Positions 23,642-63,009 of a stretch of DNA of 64,000 bases are shown piece after piece. Position 1 is the stretch's first letter, and every line of letters starts with the position of its first letter. The notes beneath the pieces are model-generated. The model was not told the DNA's origin. It did no database searches and saw nothing but the letters and a program-made list of their open reading frames with translations. Source of the DNA: Echeneis naucrates (lineage: Eukaryota; Chordata; Actinopteri; Carangiformes; Echeneidae). The translations under genes and the position numbers were made by a program. Where the stretch lies: positions 7,621,421 to 7,685,420 of the forward strand of contig NC_042525.1 in the NCBI RefSeq assembly GCF_900963305.1, given 5' to 3'.

Positions 23642-23759
23642 CATGTTAAACACTGAGCTCCATAGAGAGCAGTTAGCATTCAGCTTGCGTACTGACTGAA
23701 GACGGCCATCTCAGCTGAAACACACACACAATTACACATGTCCACTGAGTACAGGTGTT

Positions 23760-23819
23760 GATCGGCGGTCCTGCTCAGACACAGATTCATTTATCGCACA
23801 TAAGTGTTACAGGGAAGAG
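23760..23819 (+). other. dusp29: Probable untranslated first exon of dusp29
   Basis: GGGAAGAG followed by the strong donor GTAAGTC at 23820. The next acceptor in front of the ATG exon is CTGGGCAGCAG near 24268. The upstream limit is a guess. Confidence 0.4.
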
Positions 23820-24277
23820 GTAAGTCATGTTTTCTTGTCCTTGAGTCTTCAAATACCTAACATCATTACAAATTAGTGAAATGGTGTTCTGAAGTGGTAA
23901 CCAATTGTTATATAGTAATCAAAAATAAAATATTTCCTACTTAGTTTTATTAATATAGTAATGGCGCAACTTTAATTCAGATATATGGTATACATTGTTT
24001 TATTTAGTCATGTATAAACTAATAAACGTATAAATGGATCATTTCATGAATTATTTTTAAAATCCTCTCCGGGTATCCCCTTTATGTCTGTTATAGGTAG
24101 GTAGACAAAAGTGACTCAAAAGATGAAACAGCCACAACAGTTGCTTCTGGTTAGATTTCTACTGATAAAAGAAATGGACCAATTAACTAGTTTTGAACAG
24201 ATAAGAATGTGGAGATGTGATTTCAGATTTTGACTTAGTTCAGAGGTTGTGTGTTTTCTGGGCAGCAGAGGTAAGCC

Positions 24278-25163
24278 ATGTCCTCCTGTGTGGTGAAGTC
24301 CAGAGGTAAAAACCCCTACACTGCAGTGCAGGTAGACCCAGACAGCGATTACATCACTCCAGGAACATTAGACTTGGAGCAGATGTTCTGGACTGGCACT
24401 GGAGCTACTTTTGCTCATGTCAACCAGGTCTGGCCCAGCATCTACATCGGGGATGAGTGAGTAAATGGACAGAGATGGCTTTTGGGGGAGTTTTGCAGCA
24501 CAAAGGCTCAAAAGTCATTACAGACTGAAAATGTATGTATCTTTTTTTTTTATTTACAGGAAAACAGCTCTGGAACGGCCTGGTCTCAGGGATCTGGGCA
24601 TTACTCATGTGCTGAACGCTGCGGAGGGCAAGTGGAACAATGTACTGACAGGTGCTGATTACTACCGTGACATGGACATTCAATACTATGGTGTAGAGGC
24701 TGATGACAAACCTACCTTCAACATCTCCCAGTACTTCTGCCCTGCAGCCCAATTCATGCACAAAGCCCTCAGCCGCCCTCAGAGTGAGTCAGAGGAAACC
24801 AAAACTATTCATCGACACCATTCTCTGGAGAAGCAGAAATGCTTTTCTTCTATTTGTTTTGAATAAATCAATATTGTTACTTCTGTTCTAGACAAGGTGC
24901 TGGTGCACTGTGTGATGGGACGGAGCAGGTCAGCCACTCTGGTTTTGGCATACCTGATGATGAAACACAGGTTAACTGTGGTGGACGCCATTGAGCATGT
25001 GCGACAGCGGCGTTGTATCCTGCCAAATCATGGCTTCCTGAAACAGCTGAGGGCCCTGGACATTACCTTACAAGAAGACAGGCTCAGAGAAAAAAGGGGA
25101 GATGAAAGCTCATCAGTACAAGATAGATATTACGCTAGTGCAGAACTTCCATTATCCCCCTGA
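24278..25163 (+). CDS. dusp29: Dual-specificity phosphatase 29 (DUPD1)
   Basis: Exons 24278-24456, 24560-24783 and 24892-25163 give 224 residues, near the human length. The catalytic motif is [18 protein letters not shown] (Cys141, Arg147), and the general acid Asp is in [51 protein letters not shown] and [17 protein letters not shown] are diagnostic of DUSP29 against the DUSP13 genes. The Gly-to-Arg position in the P-loop (GRSRS rather than GVSRS) is also shared with human. DUSP29 is a skeletal-muscle phosphatase linked to MAPK control. Introns are in phases 2 and 1. It is the last and most conserved member of the array; the gene on its right is adk rather than KAT6B as in mammals. Confidence 0.95.
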
Positions 25164-25209
25164 ATCCAACTTAGTATACAAGTGCTTATTCTTCTTTAAC
25201 AATTATAAC

Positions 25210-25215
25210 AATAAA
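25210..25215 (+). terminator. Poly(A) signal of dusp29
   Basis: AATAAA 47 bp after the dusp29 stop codon. Confidence 0.6.
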
Positions 25216-25349
25216 CTGCTTGTTATAAATATCACTGATGCTGCCTCATTCTCCATTATCTCATCATAAGAACAGAAGATTGATTTTAGAAAAATGGATA
25301 AACCAAACTGAGTAAATACTTTAACACTAAGGGAAAATCGCTGGCGCCA

Positions 25350-25560
25350 TATCCCAGTCCATTACACCTCATAACCAATTAACTAATTAACCAATTAACC
25401 TGGAGGCTTTCGCTGCCTGCACCGGAAATCGAACCCCGCCATCCGTATTGCTTGGAGGCAGAAACAGAAATATAATTTTTATTATAACTGATATATATGA
25501 TAGATATCTCATTTATCCTGAGGGAAATTAACTTACATACATCACTCACACAACAGATAA
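25350..25560. repeat. Dispersed repeat, copy 1
   Basis: Shares CCCAGTCCATT, AATTAACCT and TTTATCCTGAGGGAAA followed by a CACACAACAG end with the stretch at about 63010-63252, in the same orientation. It resembles a widespread fish repeat whose full form ends in a CCACCGTGCTG motif. The family is not named. Confidence 0.55.
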
Positions 25561-26311
25561 GACATACAGACATGCTGTCTCGCCTTTACGCTGCAATGTG
25601 CTTCACTTCCAACATGACAGACACACAGCTTGTTTTTGTAGAGATTAGATGATGAAAGGTTTACAAACACAAAATAGGCTCAGCAATGGGGAACTATATT
25701 TACATGTATGTTGATGCTTGTGGCACGTGAGATATTGTGTTAAAACAGCTGGTTAATACCCACACAGCTCCACTTTAGGGGATCAGACTCCGGGCCTTCT
25801 GTACCGAGTCTCTTGTCTCATGGCCGCTGCGGTTTGACCAGCCTGAGCATTCCCCTTTAAGCAGGTGGGCTTCTGGGTAAGGTGTGACGTAGTCAGCACG
25901 TAGCCGTGTTGTGTTGTGTGTATGCTTGCAGAGAAGCGCGTTTGTCCCTCTCTCCGGTGAACGGTGTGAGAAGTAACGCCAGCTGTAGCCGCTGTAATGT
26001 TTATAGTCAGTGTGATGACACTCCTAAAAGAGCTGAATAAAGCCGGTCCATGTGTTCAACTACTCCATCTCTCCTCTTCTGTGTGCTAGTCTCCATGGTT
26101 ACCAGCGAGTCAGCGAGCCACGACTAACTCATTCATTCTCGCCTCCATCTTTTCAATCATTCTGCATCTATGACAGGAAGTACGATCATAAAAGGAGGCA
26201 GAGACAGCAACACGAGCTAACACAGCACAACCAGCAGAGACCGGACCGCCGGAGTTTGAGACTGTTTGTGTCCATATAAAATACGGTTTGGATAGACGAG
26301 AGACTCGACCA

Positions 26312-26487
26312 GAGGTCTCCAGATCCGGTCCTGGATGTTTCCTGATTCCAATGAGTGACTCCTGATCAGACTTCAGCAGAGCTTGATGACGCGATGATCC
26401 TTTGAATCAGGTGTGTTGGAGCAGGAAACATCTAAAACATGCAGGACAGTGTCCCTCCAGGACCGGACCGGATCCCTCCAGAGACCG
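26312..26487. repeat. hAT-like MITE relic
   Basis: A 175-bp stretch with inverted ends: CCAGATCCGGTCCTGG near 26319 against the complement of TCCAGGACCGGACCGG near 26457. Inside is GGTGTGTTGGAGCAGG, common in small fish DNA transposons. The superfamily is a guess. Confidence 0.5.
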
Positions 26488-26599
26488 GTTCTTGTAGGGC
26501 CTCTTTCACTGAAGGTGTTTTAAAGCTATAAACATGTCTGCAGCAGAATAGCACCAGGGTACTGTACAATGACAATAAAGCTACTTTACTTTCCTGTAG

Positions 26600-26740
26600 T
26601 TCCTGAGGTATTTCTTTTATACCTTTTTAAGCAAATACTTGTTAGTAAATTTCTGACGAAGCTACTTTTACTTGTATTGGAGTAATATTTGACAAGGATT
26701 TTACTCAAGTAGTGAAGTCGTGTACTATGTTCACCTCCTT
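26600..26740. repeat. Interspersed repeat, copy 2
   Basis: Second copy of the element at 3117-3290, sharing GCTACTTTTACTTGTATTGG and AGTAATATTTGACAAGGA exactly, then drifting. Confidence 0.6.
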
Positions 26741-27547
26741 TCAGTAATTATCTATGAATAAATATTTTGTTATTCATGACACTGATCCTATAATCATGTT
26801 GTCACATGAGTTCATAAAAACATCTAGATGGAAAGGAATATGCAATGATTGCCTTTAAAATTTTTACAACAGTGTCAGTCTATCACAGATGGGCAACTCA
26901 AAACCTGTAATGAAGGCTCATATAAATAAATAACAGCACAGACCTCTTACCTATCATGAGATTTTGAGTAGGTTTCATTTTCATGTTAAAACCAAAGTTT
27001 AAACAATTCACTTTCACTGTTTCAAACAGTAGCCAGAAACCTATTGACAGCAGTGTTTTCATCTTTAGTCCTGTTTGTGTATGATGTGTCCTCCATTTGT
27101 GGAATAAGCCTCTTGTACTTTGATTCTATGTCCAGGAAATTTCACTGTTGTGTCTCAAAGCCTTTGGGGCAGCAGATGCTGGCAGTGTTAAGGCCAAAAT
27201 ACATTTATAAAAGAGATACAAGAACAATTATGTCAATGAAGACACAATTTTAGAATCTGCTAAAAAAAAAAAAAAAAAAAATCTATCTATCTATCGTGAC
27301 TCCATTCTTGTCAATTATATACCATAAATGTAAGTATTGGCCCATGATCCTCAACTGATCCTCGACTGCCAGGGGCATCGAACCAACAGTGGGTAAGAAA
27401 TGATGCATGGAGGGATTGCAAATTAAAATGGACAAGTTGTAGGGGAAGGGAGTATTTGTTAAAAAAAAACATTATAATAATAATCAGTCATGTTTGGCAG
27501 GGTGAGTATGAGGCTTCAGGCAGAAGGAAAAGCTGTCCATCAGAGCA

Positions 27548-33597
<6,050 letters not shown>

Positions 33598-34610
33598 GGC
33601 TGAGTAACGGAGCACGTTGTAATCACCTTTACCGGTGCGACAATGAGGTCGCGCCAACGCAACGCTGGGAGTTTGGCACCAGCGTTTGAGCCTCGCAGGC
33701 CGCCGTCCTCCTCCCTCGTGGCTATGTGTTAAGATCCACCAATCAGAAAACCTTTTTTTTTTTCAAACACGATAAGATCTGGAAAAACTTTTCAGTAACA
33801 AAGTTAATTCAATTTATTAATTTACGACAGAATACACACACACACAGAAGACAAAGTCGATGTAATAAGAGACATACATAAATAGGGTTTGTAAGGATAA
33901 ATAATACTAAAATAGGACAAAAAAGATAAAACATGAGAATAAAAATGCAGTGGACTTCAGTACAGTGCAGAGTATTAATAACATGCCTGATATTTTATTC
34001 AATTTAAAGCAAATGCAAACAGGGAAGGTATTCGTTCAAATTAGACATTTGTGCTTCTTTAAAAAAAAAAATCAAGTACTGCTTTGGTTGGCACTTCTGT
34101 TTGGAGCATTGAAAGGTAACTTTTTCACTTGTAGTCTGGTGTTTGCCTCTGTTCTGGTTTTATGGCCTATGACCTTTTTCTTTTTAATAGGCATCATTTT
34201 ACAGCCACAGCAGACTGGTGCTTTATGGGAGGAAACTCCACTCTCCCGGCACATACACAAAAGGATAATTTTCATTTTTAAAAAGTCTATATGCAATTAT
34301 GGCAACAGAAGGACATTTACAGCAAAAGGTCGCATCAACAGTGAGAAGGGGCGGCAGAAGCGCCTGGCAGGACGAACTGCGGGCAGCAATACCCCTCATA
34401 GCTGTCCGCAAATGTCGCCTGACTGAAAAGTGTTCAACTTTGTTCTGAAAGTATCGACGAGGCTTGGCACCGGCGTTGATTGGTATTTCAACAGCTCAGA
34501 AATAATTTCAGTTGTGCCATCCTCGGCTGCGTGATTGATTGTTTTGATTTGTTGTCACTAGCTCGTGACCGCGTTGCGTTTACGTGTCTGTGAATCTGTG
34601 AGGGTCTCCT
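33598..34610. promoter_or_regulatory. Head-to-head promoter interval of adk and ap3m1
   Basis: About 1 kb separates the adk long-form ATG from the probable ap3m1 first exon. The adk side is GC-rich with a CCAAT box (CACCAATCAG near 33737). The ap3m1 side has an inverted CCAAT (TGATTGG near 34479). In mammals ADK and AP3M1 are also head-to-head and share a promoter. The middle is AT-rich and includes a CA run near 33836 and an unexplained 158-codon open frame (33950-34426) that I do not recognise and regard as probably fortuitous. Confidence 0.55.
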
Positions 34611-34985
34611 CAGCTGCTCCCATTTTTCTGCCATATTGGCACCGTGAAAGACACTTTTGGCACAGTCAGCTGGAGTTAGCAGGTAAAAACTTTCGTGGCG
34701 TTTTATTTTAGCAGTCTGGCGGAGATAGTTAAAAAATAAAATTAAATAAAAAAAAAAAAGATGTCCGAAATTGCGGATATCATTTTTCTGAGCCAACCTG
34801 TTAAATCACCTGTGGGCAAAGTTAGTTTGACAGATTGACAGTAGCTCAATGTTGAGTGTTGAGCGGGTTGTTGTGATTTGTTGACTTAGAAAAGTTTTGA
34901 AAACGTGCTGGTGTCACGTCTCTGCCTCAGTAACAGAGCTCCACTTCTGCAAACAACACCCATTGTCTCATTGTGTGCAGCTGAG

Positions 34986-37280
34986 ATGATCCACAGTCTG
35001 TTCCTGATTAATCAGTCGGGGGACATCTTCCTGGAGAAACACTGGAAGAGTGTCATCGGCCGGAGCGTTTGTGATTACTTTTTCGAGGCCAAGGAGAAGG
35101 CGGTGGACCCGGAGAATGTGGCCCCTGTCCTGCAGACCCCCCACCACTATCTGATCAGCATCCTGCGGGGAAAGCTCTTCTTCCTCTCCGTCATCCAGAC
35201 CGAGGTCCCCCCGCTGTTTGTCATCGAGTTTCTGCACAGAGTGGCAGACACTTTCCAGGTTTGTTCCCTCTTTGGCTCGGATTATGGGTCACATCTCAAA
35301 TGATCACATTATTCCTCCCGGGGATTCATGCAAAATAAAGCAAAAGCAAATGTTTTTATTTTTGCCTCACAAATCTTAGCCATTCAACTCAGTATCCTAT
35401 TTTAGACAGTTTTATATTCATTTGTCCATGCAAATGTGTGCTCATTTTTTTTAATCACACAAGTTTTGTTCACGCACAAGTCTAGTGTTGGTTTTAGTGT
35501 AACTGCTGCTTTTGTCAACAGGACTACTTTGGAGATTGCTCAGAAGGTGTAATCAAAGACAATCTGGTGACGGTGTACGAACTATTGGAGGAGATGCTGG
35601 ACAATGGCTTTCCACTAGCAACAGAGTCCAACGTCCTCAAAGAGATGATCAGGCCTCCCACCATCCTGCGATCGGTTGTCAATACACTCACAGGTCAGTA
35701 AACATTGCCCTGACATTTCACAACCAACTTTGAAATAAAATCTGTGTGCACGCTGATGTTTTCCACCTTTTTGTATTTTCCAGGAGGAAGTAACGTTGGA
35801 GACACACTGCCAACAGGTCAATTATCCAATATCCCCTGGAGACGGGCTGGTGTTAAATACACCAATAACGAGGCATATTTTGATGTGATAGAGGAAATAG
35901 ATGCCATTCTGGACAAGTCAGGTAAAAACAAGCACTTGTTTGATTACCATAGATTAGGAGTTCATTCACAATGGTGATTCTGTAAACATTCTTGCATCTC
36001 CTTTGACCTTTTTTTTTTTTTAAGGCACAACAGTGTGTGCAGAGATCCAGGGTGTAATTGAAGCCTGCGTAAGACTCACCGGGATGCCTGACCTGACTCT
36101 CTCCTTTATGGTGGGTTCATTTCCTCATAACATTGTGCTTATTCGGGCCTGTTTGTGTGTTTGTGCAAGTGAAAACTCCCTGGCTGTTTTTGCTTCTTTT
36201 TTTTTTTTTTGACAGAATCCTCGTCTTCTTGATGACGTTAGTTTCCATCCTTGTGTGCGGTTTAAGCGCTGGGAGTCAGAGCGAGTCCTTTCTTTCATCC
36301 CGCCAGATGGGAACTTTACACTCATGACCTATCATGTCAGCTCTCAAAAGTAAGCAAAATGAACTTAGTTAATATTTGACTTGTCAGTAGGTGGGATTAA
36401 CACATGCAGTTTGTGTAGTTTCAATATGTTTATTGGTGTTTCGCTTAATCGAGTGTTTTTCCGTCCACAGTCTCGTAGCTATTCCAGTGTATGTGAAGCA
36501 GAATATCAGTTTCTTTGAGACTGGACCTTGTGGTCGCCTGGACATCACAATTGGACCCAAGCAGACCATGGGGAAGACGGTGGAGGGCTTGATGGTCACT
36601 ATCCACATGCCTAAAGCTGTGCTCAGTGCCAACCTCACAGCCACACAGGGAAATTATAGCTATGACCTGGCAACCAAGGTAACCAACCACATACAAGGTT
36701 TCCCTGAACAGGGATGAAGTAGGTCTGTGTCAATTTGTAGACAATATAACACTAAAACTGGCAGTATTTTCTACTTAAAGATATGAAATATCCTGTTACA
36801 CATCATTAACACTCTAAACTGCTTTCATTAGAAGTACGACATTAGAGGGGAAAATGAAACAAAAACAATGTTTTGTATCATTGGTATTACTCCGACCTGT
36901 GTGTTTTCTCAGGTGCTGGTTTGGGACATTGGGAAACTGAACCCCCAGAAGCTTCCAAACCTGAGGGGCAGCCTGAGCATGCAGGCCGGAGTCCCTAGAC
37001 CTGAAGAGAACCCTTCTCTCAACATTGAGCTGAAGATACAGCAGCTGGCCATATCAGGTAATGACAATAAACACTAAATTCTATTAAATTCTAAAGTAGT
37101 CCACACTCTCTCTCTTTCTCTCGACTTAGCTGATGGCTTTTCAGCCACGTCTCACATTGCTTCTCTCCCTTCTGTACAGGCCTCAAGGTCAGTCGCCTTG
37201 ACATGTATGGAGAGAAGTACAAGCCGTTTAAAGGTGTTAAATATGTGACTAAAGCTGGGAAATTCCAAGTGCGGACCTGA
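34986..37280 (+). CDS. ap3m1: AP-3 complex subunit mu-1
   Basis: Medium subunit of the AP-3 adaptor, which sorts cargo with tyrosine signals from endosomes to lysosomes and related organelles. Eight coding exons, 34986-35258, 35522-35693, 35784-35921, 36025-36110, 36216-36349, 36471-36678, 36913-37057 and 37180-37280, give exactly 418 residues, the human length. Residues 1-140 are the longin domain (MIHSLFLINQSGDIFLEKHW). The mu homology domain begins near residue 176 (NIPWRRAGVKYTNNEAYFDV) and ends YGEKYKPFKGVKYVTKAGKF. All phases fit. An untranslated exon probably ends at 34682 (AGCAG before GTAAAA). The ATG lies five bases after the acceptor at 34980. Neighbour adk is divergent and vcl convergent. 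Confidence 0.97.
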
Positions 37281-38539
37281 GCAAAGATTGTCGGAGGCCG
37301 TAGCTCAACAATCCCTTGTGCCAAATAGGAGGCAAGGTTGCCACACCATTCAGTCAGCTCTCCAGTTAGTCTGATATGCCCCCCACCTCATTTTATTATT
37401 ATTATTATTATTAATGAACAATTTTGCATTCTAACCATTATTTATTATGTGTTTGGCATCACATATATATATGACTGGATGGTATTTGTAAAAGGGATGC
37501 CTTAATAATCAGCGTGACCTTGTTGAAGTGCTGTTTGGTTCGATTCAAGTTTAATTGTGCTGCATTTTATGAAGCATTCCTCTTTATTTCTTTTGAATAT
37601 TTTATCTTCTTTTTTTCTGCGGAAAGTCCTCGGAGTGTTACCTTTGGGAAATATTTTACTTTGAAAAGGGCCACTCACAGCTCGCTGCCTTGCTTCTCAC
37701 ATCATCAACCCAGATTTCCAATGTTACTTGAGTGTTGCTTAAGAATAAGCAGCGATGCCTTTGAAACTCATTTTACACGAGATAAGAAAATAGCCAGTTT
37801 TATACACACCTTTATTTTTGGAAAATCTTGAATATCTACTTTCTGAATAGCTGAATAGACACTTTCTTTAGTGCTGGTATTTTTGCACACTTTCACTCTA
37901 TAACGTGGCCTTTTATCAGTAGATTTAAGTGCTTTGTAAAGCACACACTACAGCACAAACTGCATGTTTTCATGACCTGAGGGAAGAATATCATATCACA
38001 GGTATATTTGACTAACGAAGGGAGTACAACGATGTGCAGGATCCAGAGACAAGATAGTGATTCAGGCAGACTGCTGGGAAGAGTTGTGTAAATCCAGAAA
38101 TTTCCATTATACTCACATTATTTTGAATGCAACTTCTTTACTCCGCACAGTATTTGCACAATCAATTGTCCACGTGGAAAATACTACATAAAGCTATTGC
38201 ATGAAGTTGAATCTGTATTGTATCATGTCTTATAAAAGCTTTAAAACAATGTGTTTTTGTGCTATTCATGCAAGGAGATTCATCCAGACTTAAACATAAC
38301 AATCTTATTCACGACATGAATAAGATTACAAGAATCCTATTGGCTGGGAACTTGTCTTGGAGAATTATGACATTTGTGTTTTTGGTGAATAATTATGTGA
38401 TTGACTCCCATGAAATTTGATTTACATTCATATTCCACAGCATGAATAGATGAAAAATAACTCAAAAGTTCTTTCACAACACTCACACATAAAATATGGT
38501 ACCAGTGACTTAAGAGGCCAAGTTCCATTTTAATTTGAG

Positions 38540-38571
<32 letters not shown>

Positions 38572-40318
38572 TATTCTTCCAAGGCACAGCAGATGTGTTG
38601 GCAGCGCTAGAAGCTATAAGAATACATTCAGGGTGTGAATGAACACATCAAGTACACACAGAACTACACCCTGTCACTCTCAGTGAGGGCTCAGTGATTG
38701 CTACATGCTCAGATGGCCCAAATAAAAATGAAAATGCAGTTGTACATTCTGTGCTGCTGTTTGGAGCTCTGTCCCCAGCCATTACAGAGACAGCTCACTT
38801 CTCCTAAAGAGGCTTCACACACGCACACAGGCACACACTTACAAATTCTCAATTTAATTGTTAAATTTACCCAGCCATTGTAATAAAAAAAAAAGAAGAA
38901 AAAGAAAAAAGTGCACTCACTTTTGTGGTTGCTTATAATATGAAGACAACTTTTTTAAAATAGCTTTTTGAGGAAAACCTGAAAATAAATTGGCTTGTTT
39001 GACTTGCAACGAATGTTTGAGATCAGATTAAAAGGTTGTGTTTGTTATCCAACCATAACCCCAAACGGGGTCATCTAGAAAATCGTAATTAAAATGGTGC
39101 TTCAGAGCATCCAGAGTGGGACTACTTAACTGAAACATGTCTAAAAACAGGAAGTTGGATGGATGCTGGGGAAAAAAAATTTGCTGATTTAGATTTATTT
39201 TGGAAAAAAAAAAACAAAAAACAGTTCAACTGTTACAGTGATTGCACAGAGACAAAACAATACAATTTGTTTGAAAAAATGCAGCACAAGAGAAAATATT
39301 CTCTTTTTTCTATAAAAAAAAAAAAAAAAAAAAAATCAAACAGACCACAAAAAGTACTCCAGGGCCTCCACAAAAAATAGTCTGCATTGTTTTTAATAAC
39401 CTGGATTGTTTGTCTAAAGATAACTTAATGAAGCTTACAGTAATAAAATAAATCCTTTGGTATTGTTCACTATAATAGTTGGACTAAATAAAAAAAATCT
39501 CGAAACACTTAAAAACATCTAACCTTACCTTCACTTCTGCCGTCCTGTCACTCACACTGCCAACTACAATATTCCTGCAGTCAGCAAGAACAAAAAAAAA
39601 AAAGAAAAAAATCCTTTCCACTATCTATTGTATGTTTTTTAAATAATACAATTGCTTTTTGAATCTGTATCATTTGCCCAGGAGTAATAACACCTTTAAT
39701 CCAGAAGACCTTAAAGTTCTTCAAGTATAAACATCACCAGGCTGCAGTGAGGATGTATCATCTCTGGATCCACAGTTAAGAACAGTGTTACCACGATAAG
39801 TAAACATGATGAGAGGAGAGCCCTTCATCAGCTCAACCAAGACTCAGTCAATCAGTGTCAAACTCAGTGAATGAAGCTCAAAGCTGAGTGTTGGCCATAA
39901 AACAAAGTATTACTGTATATACAACAGACAATAAGAAAATCTCACTGAAAGAAATGAATGAAAAGTAAATGTCCTCTATGAGATATTATCTTAATGTCAT
40001 AATTTGCTTTTAGAAAATACAAAAAATTTCCATGCAAAAAATATATACCGGGGATTTGGATAAACTCTTGTAACACAACATACCAAAAATATATATTAAA
40101 AAGTTACAGATAAAAGGAAGCTGAATTCACTGCAGTAAATGAAACCTGCTCAGTACCAAATCAAATGGTCCCAGTACACACACCCAGACTACGGCAGAGG
40201 ACAGATCAAAATCACCTGCAGTTTCCTATGTGAAGATGAGCACAATGCTACTTCTACATGAGGTGTGTGCTGTCAGTGCCAAGTTAGGAGCATAACTGGT
40301 TCGATTGCCCACATCTGT
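37281..40318. other. Convergent 3' UTR region of ap3m1 and vcl
   Basis: About 3 kb with no gene. It should hold both 3' UTRs; the poly(A) sites could not be placed with confidence. T- and A-rich runs lie at 38550-38571 and 39315-39336. A small perfect hairpin lies at 38301-38327. Confidence 0.45.
38301..38327. repeat. Perfect 11-bp hairpin between convergent genes
   Basis: AATCTTATTCA (38301-38311), 5-nt loop, TGAATAAGATT (38317-38327). Both strands can form it. Confidence 0.7.
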
Positions 40319-61440
<21,122 letters not shown>

Positions 61441-62690
61441 ACTTAATGGGAAAAGAGGATAATTTCAGGACATGGGGGGAAGGGGTGGGGGGGGTTACAA
61501 GGTGCATTATCTACAACAGAGCCTAGTCTAGGAGGTCAACGTAAAGGTGAATGTATGCTGAAGAAAACTGTTTCTCGCACTAAATTTCAAACCTGCATCT
61601 GTCATATGATATATGTTCATTATAAGGTGGGTCAGGGGTTCATGTCTCAAGGCCTCAATGTCCAGGTCTAAATAAAGACCAAGGATTCAGCTTGCTGTTG
61701 GCTGCAGCTGAGGGAAGGAGTCGAAGAGATCCTGCTTTGCACCCACATACTGTTTCTCCAACTCTGAGGATCTTTGGTGAAAAGCTGTGGGGCTGGTTAA
61801 AAAAAAAACCCGGCTGATTAGTTGTAGAAAATGTTTATTGGCGTGGAAACAAAAGCAATGAACACTTTAAACAGAAATATTCAGATTGCAGGTGCATCAA
61901 CACTTATCTGGTGTCCCTGTCTCTGACACTGTGTGTGGTTGTTGGCAGGGTTGTCCCAGCTCCTCAGATCTGAATCTGTGTTGGGGAAACCAGAGACCCC
62001 AGCAGCAAAAACATAGGTATTTATACCACTGAGGCCCTGTGTTGGCTAAAGAGTCTGCAGCCAAGAGACTCCCCTTGTGTGTGTGTGTGTGATATGGGTA
62101 TAGATGACAAGCTGCTATCTAAACCAGAGAGACTGGACTGTCTGGTCAACCTTGTTAGAATAGACCCTGTTACTGCCTTCCTGTCCCTACTTGCTTCTCC
62201 TGTCTTCTCCTCTCCTCTTCTCTCCTATCGTATCTTCTCCCTTAGGAATTGTCCTTAAAGAGGAATGAGATTCATACTCACACCATCTTAAACCCATATA
62301 TGGATTGAGAGAAGCAATAAAGTAAACTGGTGTGTGTGACTAACGGGGGGAGTAGGATGGACTGTGGTTGGCTCAAGTAGCCCCGCTGTGAAGTGTCTGT
62401 GTACGTGGACCTGTCCAAACAGACTTTGACAGAAAACATTGCAGCAGGTTTTCTCAGGGACGTTCTGATATATACTCTCAATAATGACGTGATGACCAGC
62501 TGGATTGTGGTTGCTCGGTGCAACAAAGTGTACTTACACCACAATCAATCTTGGATCTCTGTGTGTCCGTTGTTTATGCATTTGCACTGATTTATTGCAA
62601 ATAGGGAGGTTTGTGAACAATTTGTTCAGTTTGAAGTCATCTTTTGTATGACGCGGGAGTAGCAAGTCATCTCAGCGGGTGATACGTTCT
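61441..62690. other. Intergenic, no gene recognised
   Basis: No coding or RNA gene seen. It has a short G-run near 61490 and CT-rich blocks near 62200-62240. Confidence 0.5.
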
Positions 62691-62830
62691 TTTTTCCCTG
62701 GTCCACAGATGCACGCCACAGGCTCAGATTTGTTCACGAATGGGTCTTTCTGCCGCATATTCTCTGCATAGAAATGAGTGATTCATTCATGACTCAAAAA
62801 TTGGTCTGGTCATTCACTTGTCTCATGTCC
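62690..62830. repeat. Interspersed repeat, inverted relative of 44.0 kb
   Basis: Reverse-complement relative of the vcl intron 17 element; core 62699-62768. Confidence 0.6.
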
Positions 62831-63009
62831 GCTGCAGAGCGATCCGGTCTGTGGAAGTCTCTGGTCTGCAGAGGGCCCTGGTCCATTCTCTAGACTCTAA
62901 ATCTCTGTGGAGGGATCCACAGGTCTGGTCTGGTCACCGTGGAGGGGTCTGGACTCTGGTTCAGTCTCTGATCAGACTCACATATCACAATCCACCCATC
63001 TACCATCTA

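Larger units (their letters stand above)
25561..27547. other. Intergenic region between dusp29 and adk
   Basis: Holds repeats but no gene. KAT6B, which lies here in mammals, has no recognisable exon. An A-run and a short (CTAT)n lie at 27261-27295. The adk 3' UTR should fill its right end, but I found no clear poly(A) signal. Confidence 0.5.

Noticed and set aside
25740-26110. Stretch with AATAAA and a T/C-rich downstream part that looked like a solo LTR
   Set aside because: No clear TG...CA ends, target duplication or second copy in the window; too weak to call.
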